Source: Sepiola atlantica
Lineage: Eukaryota; Mollusca; Cephalopoda; Sepiida; Sepiolidae
Direction of reading: 5' to 3'
Assembly (NCBI GenBank): GCA_963556195.1
Contig: OY744521.1
Location: 129,562,788-129,626,787 of the forward strand
Length of the DNA: 64,000 nt
Below, piece by piece: positions 11,641 to 23,745 of the stretch (positions within the stretch are counted from its first letter, which is position 1; every line of letters starts with the position of its first letter). The translations under genes and the position numbers were made by a program. Below the pieces are notes generated by a model, which saw nothing but the letters and a program-made list of their open reading frames with translations, made no database searches and had not been told where the DNA came from.

Positions 11641-14170
11641 TAAGACAAACAAATAAATCATTACGTTGCTCGCTTTTGGAATGTTAAAAGGAATTCCAAC
11701 TCTCGCTAAATAAATTTGATATTCTTAATATAAGTTACCCCGTCTTTAAAGTAAAAGGCCCCCTTTTCTTCTTTTTTCCCTTCCCGTGGTCATTGATAGT
11801 CTCCCCCGCATTCAGACACAACCCAAAAGCGTTTTATATATTTCAACTTTCTTTAACAATTGATTATTTTTTCTTGGATTCATTATTTTCTTAAGTACGT
11901 CCTTGCTCTTTTTTATTGTCCTCAATTAATCTGTGATCATTTATATGAAGAGTCTACTTAGAAACATGGCTTTTATCCTGCTTACTTGCTCTGCTCTCTC
12001 TTTCTCTCTCTCTCTCTCTCTCTTTCCTATCTCTTCATACTTTTCCCGGACTTATGTATGTGTTTTACACGCATAATACAATGGTTAGCGAACCTCTCTG
12101 CGCTCTCATTGAATATACGTTGTATTTTTTGACATATAGTTTTGTTCTTGTTTAACGCATTGCTTGTACGATGAAAGACACATGGAACGGACGCTATCCA
12201 ACAAAACGCCTAAACATAATAGGTTCATCTCGCAGATTAAATGGACGCATCTTAAGTTTATATGTTCGTAATATTTTATAAAAATCGCACTCTTCTGTAT
12301 TTGAAGATTAAATTCTCGCTATCCTATTTGAACGAACATAGTATCTTGACACACTTGTTAATGCCCACTTACGTAGGCAAATTGGACCGCATATCGACAG
12401 GGGAAATTGAGTCCACTTAGAAAAATGGCTTCTTTTCTGCTTTCGTTTTCTTCTTTTCTTCTTGTGTTTGCCATCAAAAGCAACGAATAATAATTCATTA
12501 AAATTATCCCCCCACCATCATAAAAAACAAAACAAAAACAAACAAAAACAAACAAAAACAAACAAACAGTTATGTTTAAAACAATAACTTAATTGTTTTT
12601 AATAGAAATATGTTTGGGGTTTCAAGAGTTATGTAATGAAATATTCATGTTTCAAACGATTTAAACGAATCGTTTATAAGAATGTGGAAAGAATGGAACT
12701 GTTTGAAATGATGATTTAAAACAATGTGTCATGTTTATAAGAACTGGTTTGAATCACTGAGTGCAGTTTTCGTTTCGTTTGGGGATTAAATGTCACGGCA
12801 TTTGTAGGTGCGTCCTCGGATCTCTAAGAGAAGCTTTGTCGGTCGGTCAGTCATGCGACTGGTTTGAAATAGCATTTTCTTCGTTAAACAGACATATTGA
12901 ATACACGCATCTTATTTAGATGCGTCCAAACATTTATACATGACGTCCTGTCTGTTCTTAAGTCTGTCACATACAAATATGAATTTCAGTAAGAACTTTT
13001 TATGGAAGTCGCTCCAGACAAGACATGAAGCCACTTGATGTAAAGAAAAAAGTCAGCAGGAAGAGGTAGGAGTTCTTGGAGAAAAGCGACTAAAGCTAAT
13101 AAAAAAGTTGTTCTTTTAAGAAGCATTGTTTAATTTGAAATTGTTGAAGCAATAGAACAACTTTTTTGTTCTTATCTTTCCGACGCCATGTTCAAATATT
13201 GAAGGATTTAAACAAAACCACAAGCACCCGTTAGAATCTCGCAGCCCACACAACAGACTACAGAAAATGTACTAATTCATAATATATCTCGGAAGAAAGG
13301 AATTTGTCTCGAAACTTTAAATTAAAAAACTTGCAGTGTTAACGGCTTCTATTGCTCAAATAATATGAATTTAAATGTTCACTGGTTTGTTACGATTAAG
13401 TTTGAAATAACATTCTCATGTCGAAACGATTACTTTGAATGAACATACTTTATTTAATGCGCGTCTAAGTGTAATAATGTGCTCTTTGTCTCTGTGAAAG
13501 TGTTTCGTAGGTATATATGCGGTTTGTGATTGATGACACAGACAACGTCTTTAATTCGACTACGTAGGAGCCTGATAAACGCATAGACAATAAAAATAAC
13601 AGCAGTCTAAACAACCCTGTTAATAGATGAGTGAAACGATAGATGGAGAAGGGTCGGTTGAGAGACGACCAGAGAAACAATATTGATCTCATCCCACTGG
13701 GTCCAGTTCGCCATGCGGAGGAGGGGGTTATACTTAATCTCTATCTATATCCAGTTTAGCACAGTGCAATAAAAAATGAAACCATTTATTGACATTTTAG
13801 CAGTATTATTTGTTTTCATTCATTTTTTTATGACGACTTGGGCATATCCCATTTTAACTATCTTCTCAATTAAACCCTTAAAAACAGATAAAATCCTTTG
13901 TTTTGCGCATGAATTTACACTATTAAAATACAAATATGAAGAACGAATTATGTTATTGATAGTTTCCCAAAATCCCTACTTGTGTCAATGACATTTTGCT
14001 ATGTGCTTTGGTTTCTGCACGCTAGGACATTTCTTAATGTATCAACTGTGTTTATTATAGCAATAGTTTGTATAGTGGTAAACCTCCATTTCATTCAAAT
14101 TTCTAATATTTTACCCAATTATTGGCATTACGGTACTTAAATATGAACCTTTTTTTTTCTTTTAGTCAAT
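11641..14170. other. Intergenic stretch with copies of an unnamed dispersed repeat
   Basis: A CT-rich tract lies at 11998-12022. The word AGATTAAATGGACGCATCTT (12234-12253) recurs exactly at 55523-55542. Related segments with a GTTTGAAATA..CATT core followed by a TTGAAT...CGCATCTT-like word lie at 12860-12915 and 13398-13455. No RT, transposase or host exon is recognised. One short frame at 13776-13991 starts with a signal-peptide-like hydrophobic run but has no other support. Confidence 0.4.
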
Positions 14171-14174
14171 TTTC

Positions 14175-14432
14175 ATGTATTTAGTTTTTATGCCTCCGGG
14201 TTTGAAAACTCCCTCTGTCCACCCAGCAGTAAATGGGTACCTGACTAAAACTCAGGGAAGGTTCAAGGCAGCGGAAGGAGAGGGATGGGCTCCGCCTTCC
14301 ATATGCTGTGCCCTAGACACGGTGATTCTTAACAAATCACCGCCGCTACGGCCATGGGCAGTGTGCGATGTCGGCAACGACACTCGTGCGCGTCCAGGCT
14401 ATGCGACCTTTACCTTTACCTTTTTACCTCCT
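14175..14432 (+). mobile_element. GC-rich LINE/SINE-like 3' tail with (CTTTAC)n end
   Basis: An island of higher GC content contains CCCAGCAGTAAATGGGTACC, CCGCCGCTACGGCCATGGG and CCAGGCTATGCGACC. It ends in short CTTTAC repeats. The order AGCAGTAAATGGGTACCTG ... CTATGCGACC(TTTACC)n resembles CR1-like 3' ends and their SINEs in invertebrates as I remember them. Strand is assigned from the tail. No RT code is attached. Confidence 0.55.
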
Positions 14433-14462
14433 ACAGATTAACGCTATAATGATGTTGTTGTT

Positions 14463-14464
14463 GT

Positions 14465-14508
<44 letters not shown>

Positions 14509-14509
14509 T
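14463..14509. repeat. (GAT)n microsatellite
   Basis: About 15 GAT/ATG triplets. The methionine run in an overlapping frame is just this repeat. Confidence 0.95.
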
Positions 14510-16080
14510 ATTTTATGCCTTTTGCTTTTTACCATTTATCCGGATTTGTGTTTATACTATGTATATGTGTGTCCAAACTGCAATCATTTTCACAGTTTCC
14601 AGTGGACTACCATTCTAACTCAGTCGTGTCCGTTATGTTTTTATATAGTATTTGGACTAGCTTTCTGCATTAACTTACAGGATATACATTTTCCGTTTTT
14701 CTGGACTTTATGTAGTTTGTTTTGATCGTGTGGTTTTGTCCAGCTGCCAGTTGCAATTCCGGTTATTGTGAGAAATTTCTTTTGTCCTTTCATAAATTCA
14801 ATTATTATTTTCTCTGTAGAAGTGTTCACACGGGTCATTATTACTTTCTTTGAGTCTGAGTAAGAAAAAGCCTCCTCAGATTTCCAACACTCTTCGCCTT
14901 TTTCGATATCAGTTACAAATCATTTTGGGCAATTTATTTATGACTGATTTCTCTTGAATTTGAAAGGTTTGTTTTTATTTCAAATTATCTGTGGTTGGTC
15001 GGCGTTACCAGGTAATGTGGGTTAGTTTAGACATGGATCTAATTTATCATTTTTTAGACATTTGTGCGGCCTTTGTTAACAACATTTTATAAATATAATC
15101 GAGGTTTTCTAACTTAAATAATACATTTTGTTGCTTTGAAGCTGATTGGCATATTACTGCAGGACTGCTTCTCTGCTGGATACAACTTGCCCACTTTCAA
15201 ATCCAATGTTAACAAATTCTTTTCATAAACCGCCCTATAAGTAATCGAACACAGTTCATTCCATTGATCAATTTTAGTACTTTTATGATATTGCTCATAA
15301 TTCGTCTTGCAATCACCCTGTCCTATTAACTTGTATCCTCCAGTGACTTGTGGTCTTGATAAATGGTGACCCACGAGTAACAAAACTTTAAAAGATCGTA
15401 GAAATGAAGTAATGTGAAAACAATAGCAAATAATGATTCATTGAAACAATTATTATTAAGACTAGCAAATATATGCTCTCTCCGGTTGCATATTTTTGCT
15501 AGTTATTTTATTTAATTGCTCAGTAAAATGTGTTTTTTTTTTACAAAAAAAGTAAAGAAAATAACCCCATCCTCTATTTTTATAAATAAAACAAGGAATA
15601 ATAAAAACAGTTTTGAAACAAAATTTACCCTTTACGGCGTAAAATGTGAAACAAAAAAAATCCTAAACTCACCTAATAATATTTGAAGCTTTTCAAATCG
15701 AAAAAAAGGTGTACCTAAAATAAAATCAGCAATTAAAAAAATAAAATACAGTTATTTAATTACTCACTAAACTGTGTTTTGTTTTTTCTTACAAAAAAGT
15801 AATGTTTTAATCAATTATTTTCCAATTTAAATAATTTGATTCAATAAATTTGTGCTTTAAAACATAATTTCTAAAAATATTGAAAAAAGCAAACCCAAAA
15901 CGTTTTAATAAAAAATCAAAGTAAATATATCATTTTTGAGCGACTCGTACGATAAATTGCAAGGAATCTGTTGTTTACATGTTATTAATAAAATAACGCG
16001 CCCCTGTCTTTCTTGAAATAACACTTTCTATGCGTTCGAAATAGAACATTATACTAATTAATCAGAAGGCGGGTAAGACA
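14510..16080. other. AT-rich stretch, nothing recognised
   Basis: No transposon code or RNA gene seen. Frames at 14641-14838 and 15114-15383 (minus) have no recognised motif. Confidence 0.45.
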
Positions 16081-16084
16081 TATA

Positions 16085-17640
16085 CTACCTTACCCCCACC
16101 CCTAAAAAGGTAGTATTGCCTAGGAGGATGGCATAATGACAACAGAATAGATACTACTCTACCTCCCGCCTAAAAAACGTAAAATAAAAGGTAATCCGTA
16201 GGAAGATAATATCATGACCACAACACAAATACTACATCCCCTCCCAGAAAAAGGAGGAGGTAATGTCTGGGAGGATGGTATCATGACAACAGAACAGATA
16301 CTACACTACCTCAGCACCTCTCAAAAAGTAGGAGGTAGTGAATGGGGAGATGGAATAATGACAACAGAACAGATACTACACTACCTCCACATCTCTAAAA
16401 AAGGAAGAGGTAATGCCTGGGAAAATGGTATCATAACAACAGAACAGATACTATACTACCTTACCCCCACTATCACAATAGGATGAATTAATCCCTGGGA
16501 GGATGGTACCATTACAACAGAACAGATACTCCGCCCCTCTAAGAAAAGGAGGTAATGTCTGCGAAGATGTTATCATGACAACAGAACAGATACTACACTA
16601 TTTCCACACCTCTAAAAATGGGTAATGCCTGGGAGGATTGTATCATGACAACAGAACAGATACTAAACTACCTCCACACATCCCAAAAAAGGAGGTAATG
16701 CCTGGTAGGATGGTATCATGGATACAGAATAGAGACTACACTACCTCCACACATCTAAAAAAAGAAGGAGGTAATGCCTGGGAGAAGGGTTTCATGGAAG
16801 CAGAACAGATACCGAACTAGCTCTACACCTCTAAAAAATGGAGGAGGTAATTTATGGGAGGATAGTATCATGACAACAGAAAAGATATTACATTACCCCA
16901 TAACCCACACTATTAAAAAATGAGAAGGTAATGCTTGGGAGGAGGGTATACTGACAACTGAACCGATACTACACTACCTCTACACCTCTAAAAAAATAGG
17001 AGGCAAAGCCTAAAAGGATGGTATAATGACAACAGAACAGATACTACACTAACTCCACACCTATCAAAAGAGGAGGGGATAATGCATTGGAGGATGGTAT
17101 CATAACAACAAAACAGATACTACACTACCTCCACATTTTTCAAAAAGGAGGAGGTTATGCTTGGGAAGATGGTATAATGAAAACAGAAACGATATTACAT
17201 TACCTCTACACATTTAAAAAAAGAGGAGGTAATGCCTGGGAGGCGGTATCATGACAACAGAACCGATACTACACTAACTCCTCACTCCTAAAAAAAGAGG
17301 ACTTAATGCTTGGGAGGATGGTATCATGGAAGCAGAACAGATACTACCCTACCTCCACACCTCTAAAAAAGAAGGAGATTATACCTGGGAGGAAAGTATC
17401 ATGACAATAAAACAGATACTATCCTACCTCTACACCTCACAAAAAGGAGATGGTATAATTACAACAAAAGAGATACTACAGTACCTCTACACCTCTCAAA
17501 AAAGGAGGACGTAATACCTGGGGATGATATCATGAAAACAGAACAACTGCTACATTACCTCCACACATCTAAAAAAAGGAGGAGGTAATGCCTGGAAGGA
17601 TGGTATCATGACAACAGAGCAGATACTACACAACACTATG
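16085..17640 (+). repeat. Minisatellite, about 21 units of about 73 bp
   Basis: Diverged head-to-tail units, each containing GGTATCATGACAACAGAACA, then GATACTACACTACCTCC, ACACCTCTAAAAAA and GGAGGTAATGCCTGG. The GATACTAC-like word recurs near 16152, 16300, 16372, 16445, 16588, 16659, 16962, 17037, 17115, 17337 and 17620, a mean spacing near 73 bp. Within most units ACCTCC and GGAGGT are complementary across about 14 nt, giving one potential hairpin per unit. Frames such as 16214-16486 translate as a 25-residue repeat (TTEQILHYL...), but stops and indels break it. I regard it as non-coding. Confidence 0.95.
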
Positions 17641-18231
17641 CCCCTGAATTGAGTATTTAAAGATAGTAAATAAGTATTAATGAGTATATACTTTACTATT
17701 TCATAAGTACAATAGTCTTAAATAGTATAGTTTGAGCTTTAAGCAGACAGACAGACAGACATACAAACAGACAGGTAGATACATAATCTCCATTATTAAT
17801 AGATGTGACAATTTAGCGATAAACAATTTATTTCAACTTGAAAGTCCGACAGACTGAACAACTTTGTGTGAATAATTTTAGTCAATGCAATACAAACTTT
17901 AGACACATATTCAGTGTTATTGTTACACAAACGAACCAACAATTTTCATAAAGCTGAAATCTGTATTTTTTATATTAACCACATGAACCTTTTTAAGACT
18001 AGAAGGATAATTAACCATATTTTAGCGACATCTGTATTTTTTCAGAAATATCTATTGTTAGTCATAAAGATTAGAGTTTCTTTCAAATATTACCCCTATT
18101 GTCTGATGTATATTGTCAACACTGATGTTCCAGTTTTTAGTACACTGTGAAAATCTAAAGTGGAAGGATACACTCAGTTTCATCTATTTTTCAATGACAT
18201 GGTATTTCTTAATACAAACTCACAACAGAAA

Positions 18232-18232
<1 letters not shown>
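17641..18232. other. AT-rich stretch, nothing recognised
   Basis: Contains a short (GACA)n patch near 17743-17760. No gene seen. Confidence 0.5.

Positions 18233-18284
<52 letters not shown>
18233..18284. repeat. (TA)n microsatellite
   Basis: About 50 bp of pure TA. Confidence 0.95.
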
Positions 18285-18287
<3 letters not shown>

Positions 18288-18960
18288 AAAGAATGCTCTA
18301 ACTATCCTATAAAGTCACGTAAACTTTTGAAAGTAAGTTTGCTAAATTATATGTTCTAAAAGTCGAGTCCTAACTAACTAAATTAAAAATGAAATTTTTC
18401 TCAGAATATTGTAATAAATATTGTTATATATATTTATTATGAAATCATATTGTATTTACAAAAATATTTTTGATAATAGATTAAAGAAAAATATTTGGGA
18501 AAAATTGGGTGAAGATTTATTGAAAAAAAACTACTACACATGATCGACAAAGAAAGGCGGACATTTTTCCTTTCTCCGTGTCTCTCGGTCCTTTTTTTCG
18601 TTCATTCTTTCTTTTCAATCATAAAAACATTAATTAAAGCGAGGTAATATAGAGCCAATTGATAGGATTCTTAAATAAATGTATTTCTCTTCAAGACTAA
18701 TAGTTTTTTTCTTCCGGTTGGAGGAAAAATTTGCGGGAATAAACAAAGAGGACCAACACACCGGAAATGCGCCACCCAAATAACCATACAAAAACCAACG
18801 AGCTGTAAAATCGGTAAAGATGCCCCTTTAGGAATTACTGGAGACAATTGACATTCAAGATGGATGGTCTTTTTTGTTTGTCATTTAAGAACCGGGCGTT
18901 TATCTTTTAGGTTTTCAATATTTTTCTTGTACTCTTACAGACTCTGAATCAAATTTAATG
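18285..18960. other. AT-rich stretch, nothing recognised
   Basis: No coding similarity or repeat identified. Confidence 0.45.
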
Positions 18961-18963
18961 ACA

Positions 18964-19034
18964 CTATCTATCTATCTATCTATCTATACATATATATTGA
19001 TCTCAGTCTATTACTCCCTAGTTTTCACTATCTG

Positions 19035-19099
<65 letters not shown>

Positions 19100-19100
19100 A
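18964..19100. repeat. (TATC)n microsatellite pair
   Basis: Two TATC arrays, at 18964-18988 and 19035-19100, separated by about 45 bp of unique sequence. Confidence 0.95.
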
Positions 19101-19283
19101 CATATATATTTATATTTATAGTTTTTTTTGTTTAAAAACACTGCTATTAACAAGATTAATTTTAACACTAGTACTAATATACTTAAATGCTTATAATACC
19201 TAATAAATATAGTTTCATATTTAAATTTTCCCGCCATAATTAATCATAAATCTCACTCCAGGTCTTTACCTGTTTGTCATTAT

Positions 19284-19325
19284 TCCACTGACGATGGACC
19301 CAGACGGGTCAGAAAGTACTCTGGA
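19284..19325 (+). ncRNA. Minimal hammerhead ribozyme motif
   Basis: All core elements are in order. Stem I 5' TCCA (19284-19287) is followed by CTGACGA (19288-19294, the CUGANGA box). Stem II follows (TGGACCC...GGGTCA, 19295-19311, 6 bp with one bulged G and loop AGAC). Then come GAAA (19312-19315) and a self-complementary stem III AGTACT (19315-19320). The cleavage position H17 is C at 19321, and stem I 3' is TGGA (19322-19325). Very short, palindromic stem III is typical of the small hammerheads of Penelope-like elements and retrozymes, which are thought to act as dimers (family knowledge). Which element it belonged to is not clear. Confidence 0.7.
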
Positions 19326-19423
19326 CCAATATGTACATTATGGCAGTTTCATCAGCCAATTTTCTTTCGAGATTAAATACTAAAATAACCAGACAAAAAT
19401 TGTTGGTTATTTTTAATAATATA

Positions 19424-19620
<197 letters not shown>

Positions 19621-19624
19621 GCTA

Positions 19625-20930
19625 GAATAATACCCGTTCCAAGACAGGTACAATGAATTCCCCGAACATAACAATTTTGCATTACATACGAAGATTAATA
19701 CCAAGTTATAATGTTATGTCTAGAATTCTTATTTCAATTTTGATCAAAATCACTGACATGATTTCCAAGGCTAAAGAAGAAATTAAAGCATTTGAATTTT
19801 CAAATGGAATATTGTGCCCAAAGTATTCCCCCTAAAACCCTATAAAATATCCCAATGATACTGAAATTTAGGGAATATTTATAAATTCATAAAAATCGGA
19901 GGTATCTAAATTCTCACTGAGGGCATACCCCTCCTTTTTGTTCACTCTGCATAAAACAAAATTAAACTAAATATAGCTCACATTACTCACCCTTACACAT
20001 AGCAGCTCTGTTTGAAAATTCATAATTATCGGTTAATTAGTTTAGGAGGTTATCATGTACATCTTAATATATAAGCAAATACACATACTTAACTGTATAT
20101 AGATAGAGACACAAATTCCAAGATATTTTTCTCCATATATCTAGGTACCCTAGAACATTCATGTCTGTTTTTTGCATATTTAAGTGTAATATTAAAAATG
20201 CTAGCAGAGAGACTTTTCCTTATTTTAATGTTGGCACAAGACAACTTTAAACCTGTTTTATTCACTTATATTACACAGCGAGTTATGTGTCTACCTGAAT
20301 AGTTATAAGCAGATGTTGTATTCATTGCCCGCCTTAAATGTATTCGTCAAAAAAACACGAAAGATTTATCTCTTTTTGCTCCCGTGTCAGGACAGAATTA
20401 CCAAAACTTCACCTCGCTAAGAAAACAATACAAAACATCGGACCTACAGGGAAGTCTTAAATAGAGAGCGTTATAAGGTAAGCCATTCACGGTCAGTGCT
20501 GCCACCTAGCGTTTTTAGTGGAGAGGGAGGGTACTGGGACAAGTCCAACGATAGAGATAACAATCGTAACGACCCAGTCCGGTCATGTGGGAATTCAACC
20601 CCATCTGGAGGTCAAATCAGGCGACATTTATTTAAGACGATGCCAGATTTATTATCAGACGACTTTCAGACGTCAAATCATATTTTACTTCTTCAAAAAC
20701 AATTTGACTTTGGCAGACATTTTTAGAAATCCAGTTTCACCATTCAGGATTGTTTAAAAGATTTTTCAATTTTATTTTTCAATTTTTCCTTTTGAAAAGT
20801 ATTTTTATTTTTTTCTTTCCTTTTTATTTCTTTTGTCACTTTTTTCTTTTTATTATTTCGTTTTACGTTAATTTTTCTATTTCCTACTTTGATTTCTACT
20901 AGCTTCAACTTTTTGGTTTTCAAAAATCGA
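19625..20930. other. Intergenic stretch, nothing recognised
   Basis: A less AT-rich patch at 20490-20640 carries CTGCCACCTAGCG (20499-20511, CTCF-like) and open frames in two registers. I do not recognise a protein. Confidence 0.4.
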
Positions 20931-20934
20931 AACG

Positions 20935-21370
20935 ATGTTTCATGAAAAGAAGAGAAAAAACAAACAAATAAGGCATTTCAGTTTCAAGCTCCATCCCCTG
21001 TCCCATCGCCATGCAGTTGCATTCATGTGTTTGGTTTACAAGTACTTCAACAGAATGTGCTCCGACGAACTGGCTGCACTTGGTCGTTCTCAATGTAAAC
21101 ACCACCGACAAACTCGACTAGCAGCAAAATCACACCCCTTCACTGTTGAGGTCCCCATATACCGGTAGGCTTTATAATCTAATAGTTTCTTTACTTTAAC
21201 CACTTGCCTTTGAAAGTTCCCCTTGCTCTCTGTTTCCCCGACTGTATCAACATTTAGAAATTTGAATGTAATGTGAACAAGTATCTCGCTACACAATACC
21301 CCACTTAGAATGACCCTATAAATCTGACCCCTACTTCACACTGGACCTTTACGTCTCAATGGCAGTGTTC
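20935..21370 (+). pseudogene. Non-LTR LINE, C-terminal RT end
   Basis: The open stretch 20935-21168 reads LHPLSHRHAVAFMCLVYKYF, a partial SDELAALGR and AAKSHPFTVEVPIYR, then a stop. This is the usual end of CR1/jockey-like ORF2 (thumb-side SLxHRR..LxLFYK, then RTR....HPFTVEVP). The SFFPRT-RLWNSLP segment that should follow is present only as scraps. Its paralogue lies on the minus strand at 11215-11640. Confidence 0.65.
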
Positions 21371-22448
21371 CTTACTTGTGGTGAATTGAAGTAAAAAAAC
21401 AAAAACTACTTAATGTGATCCTTTCTTTTCTTTTTTATTTTCATCCTTTAGTTTATTAATGATTCTATCTTTCATGCCACTCTTGTCTTCTGTTCCATCT
21501 ATCTATTTCTTTCTTTCTTTCTTTCTTTCTTTCTTTTTTCCTTCCTTTTCAGTTTTACCCGTCCCTCTCTATCTTTTCACCGTTGCCGCCATTTTGTCAA
21601 TAATCTTATTCAATTTTTTTTCTTCGTTTCATAATTATTTTACTAAATAAACTTAAATGTTTCTATTTGTTTTCTTCTCTTCTTTCTTTCATGAAACATC
21701 GTTTCAATTATTTTAAAATCAGGATTTAATTAAGCCACTTTCGTAGAAATGATCGTCCGAAAATCAAATACATAAAATAAATAAAAAAAATAAATAAAAC
21801 AAACACCAAAGAAACTTTTCCTTATAAATGAAAACAAAACATTTTCGAATTACCAACAAACGGTTATTTACTAAAAAGCATACAAGAATTGTTTGGACAA
21901 AAATAACCAAAATCAATGGTTGATGTTCAACATGAACTTCCAACATTTTTAACAACTTTTCAATTATAAAAAAGTCAAAATTTTGTGTCTTTTCGATCGA
22001 CAACATACATGTTGGAAAATAAACAAACAGTAAAAACAAAACATTTTAAAATTTGTGTTTCTTTCTTGGACAATACGATCAGCAATAACGACACAACTGT
22101 GAATGAAATGAATTAGTAGAAATCCATCAATACATATTCAATAATAAAATAAGCCCATAACACAAATCTTCATCAAGTTAGACAAGCTAAACTTTGATTT
22201 AAGAGATTATTATTAAAATATTAAATTAATTTCAATACTTAGTAAGAGTAGTATTTAACTTCATTGAGAAAATACATTTTATTCATTAAAAAGACGAAGC
22301 GGATAGTTAGCATCAATCTGCCCTAATTCTTTGCCGGAAACGCTGGCTGTAACAATTACAAATAATACTCAAATCTAATTATAATGAGGATTATGTATCT
22401 GTCTGAAGCCAAGAACTAAATTATAAGTTTTGATCGGTCTACTTTTAT
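21371..22448. other. AT-rich stretch with (TTTC)n patch
   Basis: (CTTT)n at 21505-21536. No gene or element recognised. Confidence 0.5.
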
Positions 22449-22703
22449 ATCTACTTATTAGCTCCTATATACTAATTCCAAAACTTTCCCAAACATCACG
22501 CGTCTTTCAAATTTACATAATTGATTTGTTTTGAAGCTTCTAATAAATAAATATTCGCAAATATACACTCATGATATCTACTTATCAGCTGCGTTATATA
22601 CCCATTCCAAAGCTTCCCCAAACATCATGCGTCTTTCAAATTTACATAATTAATTTTTTAAAAGCTTCTAATAAATTAATATTCGCAAATATACACTCAT
22701 GAT
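22449..22703. repeat. 127-bp tandem duplication
   Basis: 22449-22575 and 22576-22702 are two copies of one unit, starting ATCTACTTAT and ending ATACACTCATGAT. Both share GCGTCTTTCAAATTTACATA. By eye they differ by scattered substitutions only. Confidence 0.9.
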
Positions 22704-22925
22704 TGTTTTTGTTTTGATTTCCAGATGTATTTAAAATATTTCCTCGATAAAAATGTTAATAAAAATTATAAATAGAATGAATTAATAACATTGTTCTTTT
22801 AATCTATATAATTGAGTTACGTAATTAAATTAGATTGTAATGGAATATGATAGAACAGCCGGCGGCCATTCCAACATTTTGTTACCCGCCCTCTGATTAT
22901 TCAAACGTACAGAGAGTTCTATTTC

Positions 22926-22926
<1 letters not shown>

Positions 22927-22963
<37 letters not shown>

Positions 22964-23010
22964 AAGAGAAAGAGAGAGAAAGTGAGAGGGAGAGACAGAG
23001 AGAGAAGGAG
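22927..23010. repeat. (GA)n microsatellite
   Basis: GAGA tract of about 34 bp followed by purine-rich decay. Confidence 0.9.
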
Positions 23011-23267
23011 TAAGAGAACATTTAAATAAAACAACTACCAAAGATATGCGACCAGAGGGAGCATATATTGGCTAGTATAATAAAACTATTTTATCTTTAT
23101 CACTGTTTTTATTTTTTTTTGTATATTAAAACAGTTCATTTATTAATACTTACTATTCAAAATAACATAAATGATGTAAACAAATGCTTTTGCAAAAACT
23201 AAAACAAAATAAAATTTTCTAAATTTAGTCGTACTTATTCGTCAGTTAAAAAAAACAACCCCCACAA

Positions 23268-23268
<1 letters not shown>

Positions 23269-23317
<49 letters not shown>

Positions 23318-23385
23318 ATAATAATAATAATACGTACATACATACATAGATGCATACATACATACATACATACATACATACATTC
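23269..23385. repeat. (TAC)n(TAA)n and (CATA)n compound microsatellite
   Basis: TAC triplets 23269-23315, TAA triplets 23316-23331, then CATA tetranucleotides to 23383. The same TAC-TAA order precedes the other RLE-LINE copy at 9543. Confidence 0.95.
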
Positions 23386-23394
23386 AAGCAAGGA

Positions 23395-23745
23395 AACCGA
23401 ATGTCATAATAATCGACTAGAAGGAAAAATCCTGTCAAATTGTAGATTCTGCTGTATAAGCAAACCACAGGTTGAAGATCAAGGAAACAGAAAAACGGAG
23501 CAAATACATGGAACTCGACAGAGAATGTAAAGAGATATGGAGTATGAAGAAAGTCAATATATACCAATAATCGTTGTAGCACTAGGAACCATCCCGAAAA
23601 AAAAAACGGAAAAAGACTGGGAGAAATTAGAATCATAGGAAAGACTGATACCATACAACGGACGGCAATTATGAATACAGCTGAGATCTTAAGAAAGTCC
23701 TTGAATGCGGAAACCAACTACATAAGTTACGAATGCTAACAAGTC
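23395..23745 (+). pseudogene. RLE-type LINE, endonuclease-domain end
   Basis: Fragments in shifting frames give MELDRECKEIWSMKKVNIY (from 23507), PIIVVALGTIPKK (23564-23602), a KDWEKLE piece and AEILRKVLECGNQLHKLRML (about 23680-23740). This matches the KYQDL..EI..MW..K....PIVIGALGT.PK...EWL..LG ... ARILRKVLE ending that follows the restriction-like endonuclease in R2/NeSL-type polyproteins. The upstream PD...D catalytic part is not preserved. It runs directly into 3' UTR copy B. Confidence 0.7.

Noticed and set aside
14368..14673. 101-codon frame with a Met run
   Set aside because: Composed of the LINE/SINE-like tail plus the (GAT)n microsatellite.
16214..17514. Open frames with a 25-residue repeat (TTEQILHYL) as a repeat protein
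   Set aside because: Units vary in length out of frame and contain stops; the frames exist only because the minisatellite unit is near 75 bp.
16085..17640. CRISPR-like array
   Set aside because: The entire unit repeats, with no unique spacers, and the genome is eukaryotic.
23235..23717. 160-codon minus-strand frame
   Set aside because: It is antisense to the RLE-LINE endonuclease remnant plus the TAC/CATA microsatellite.
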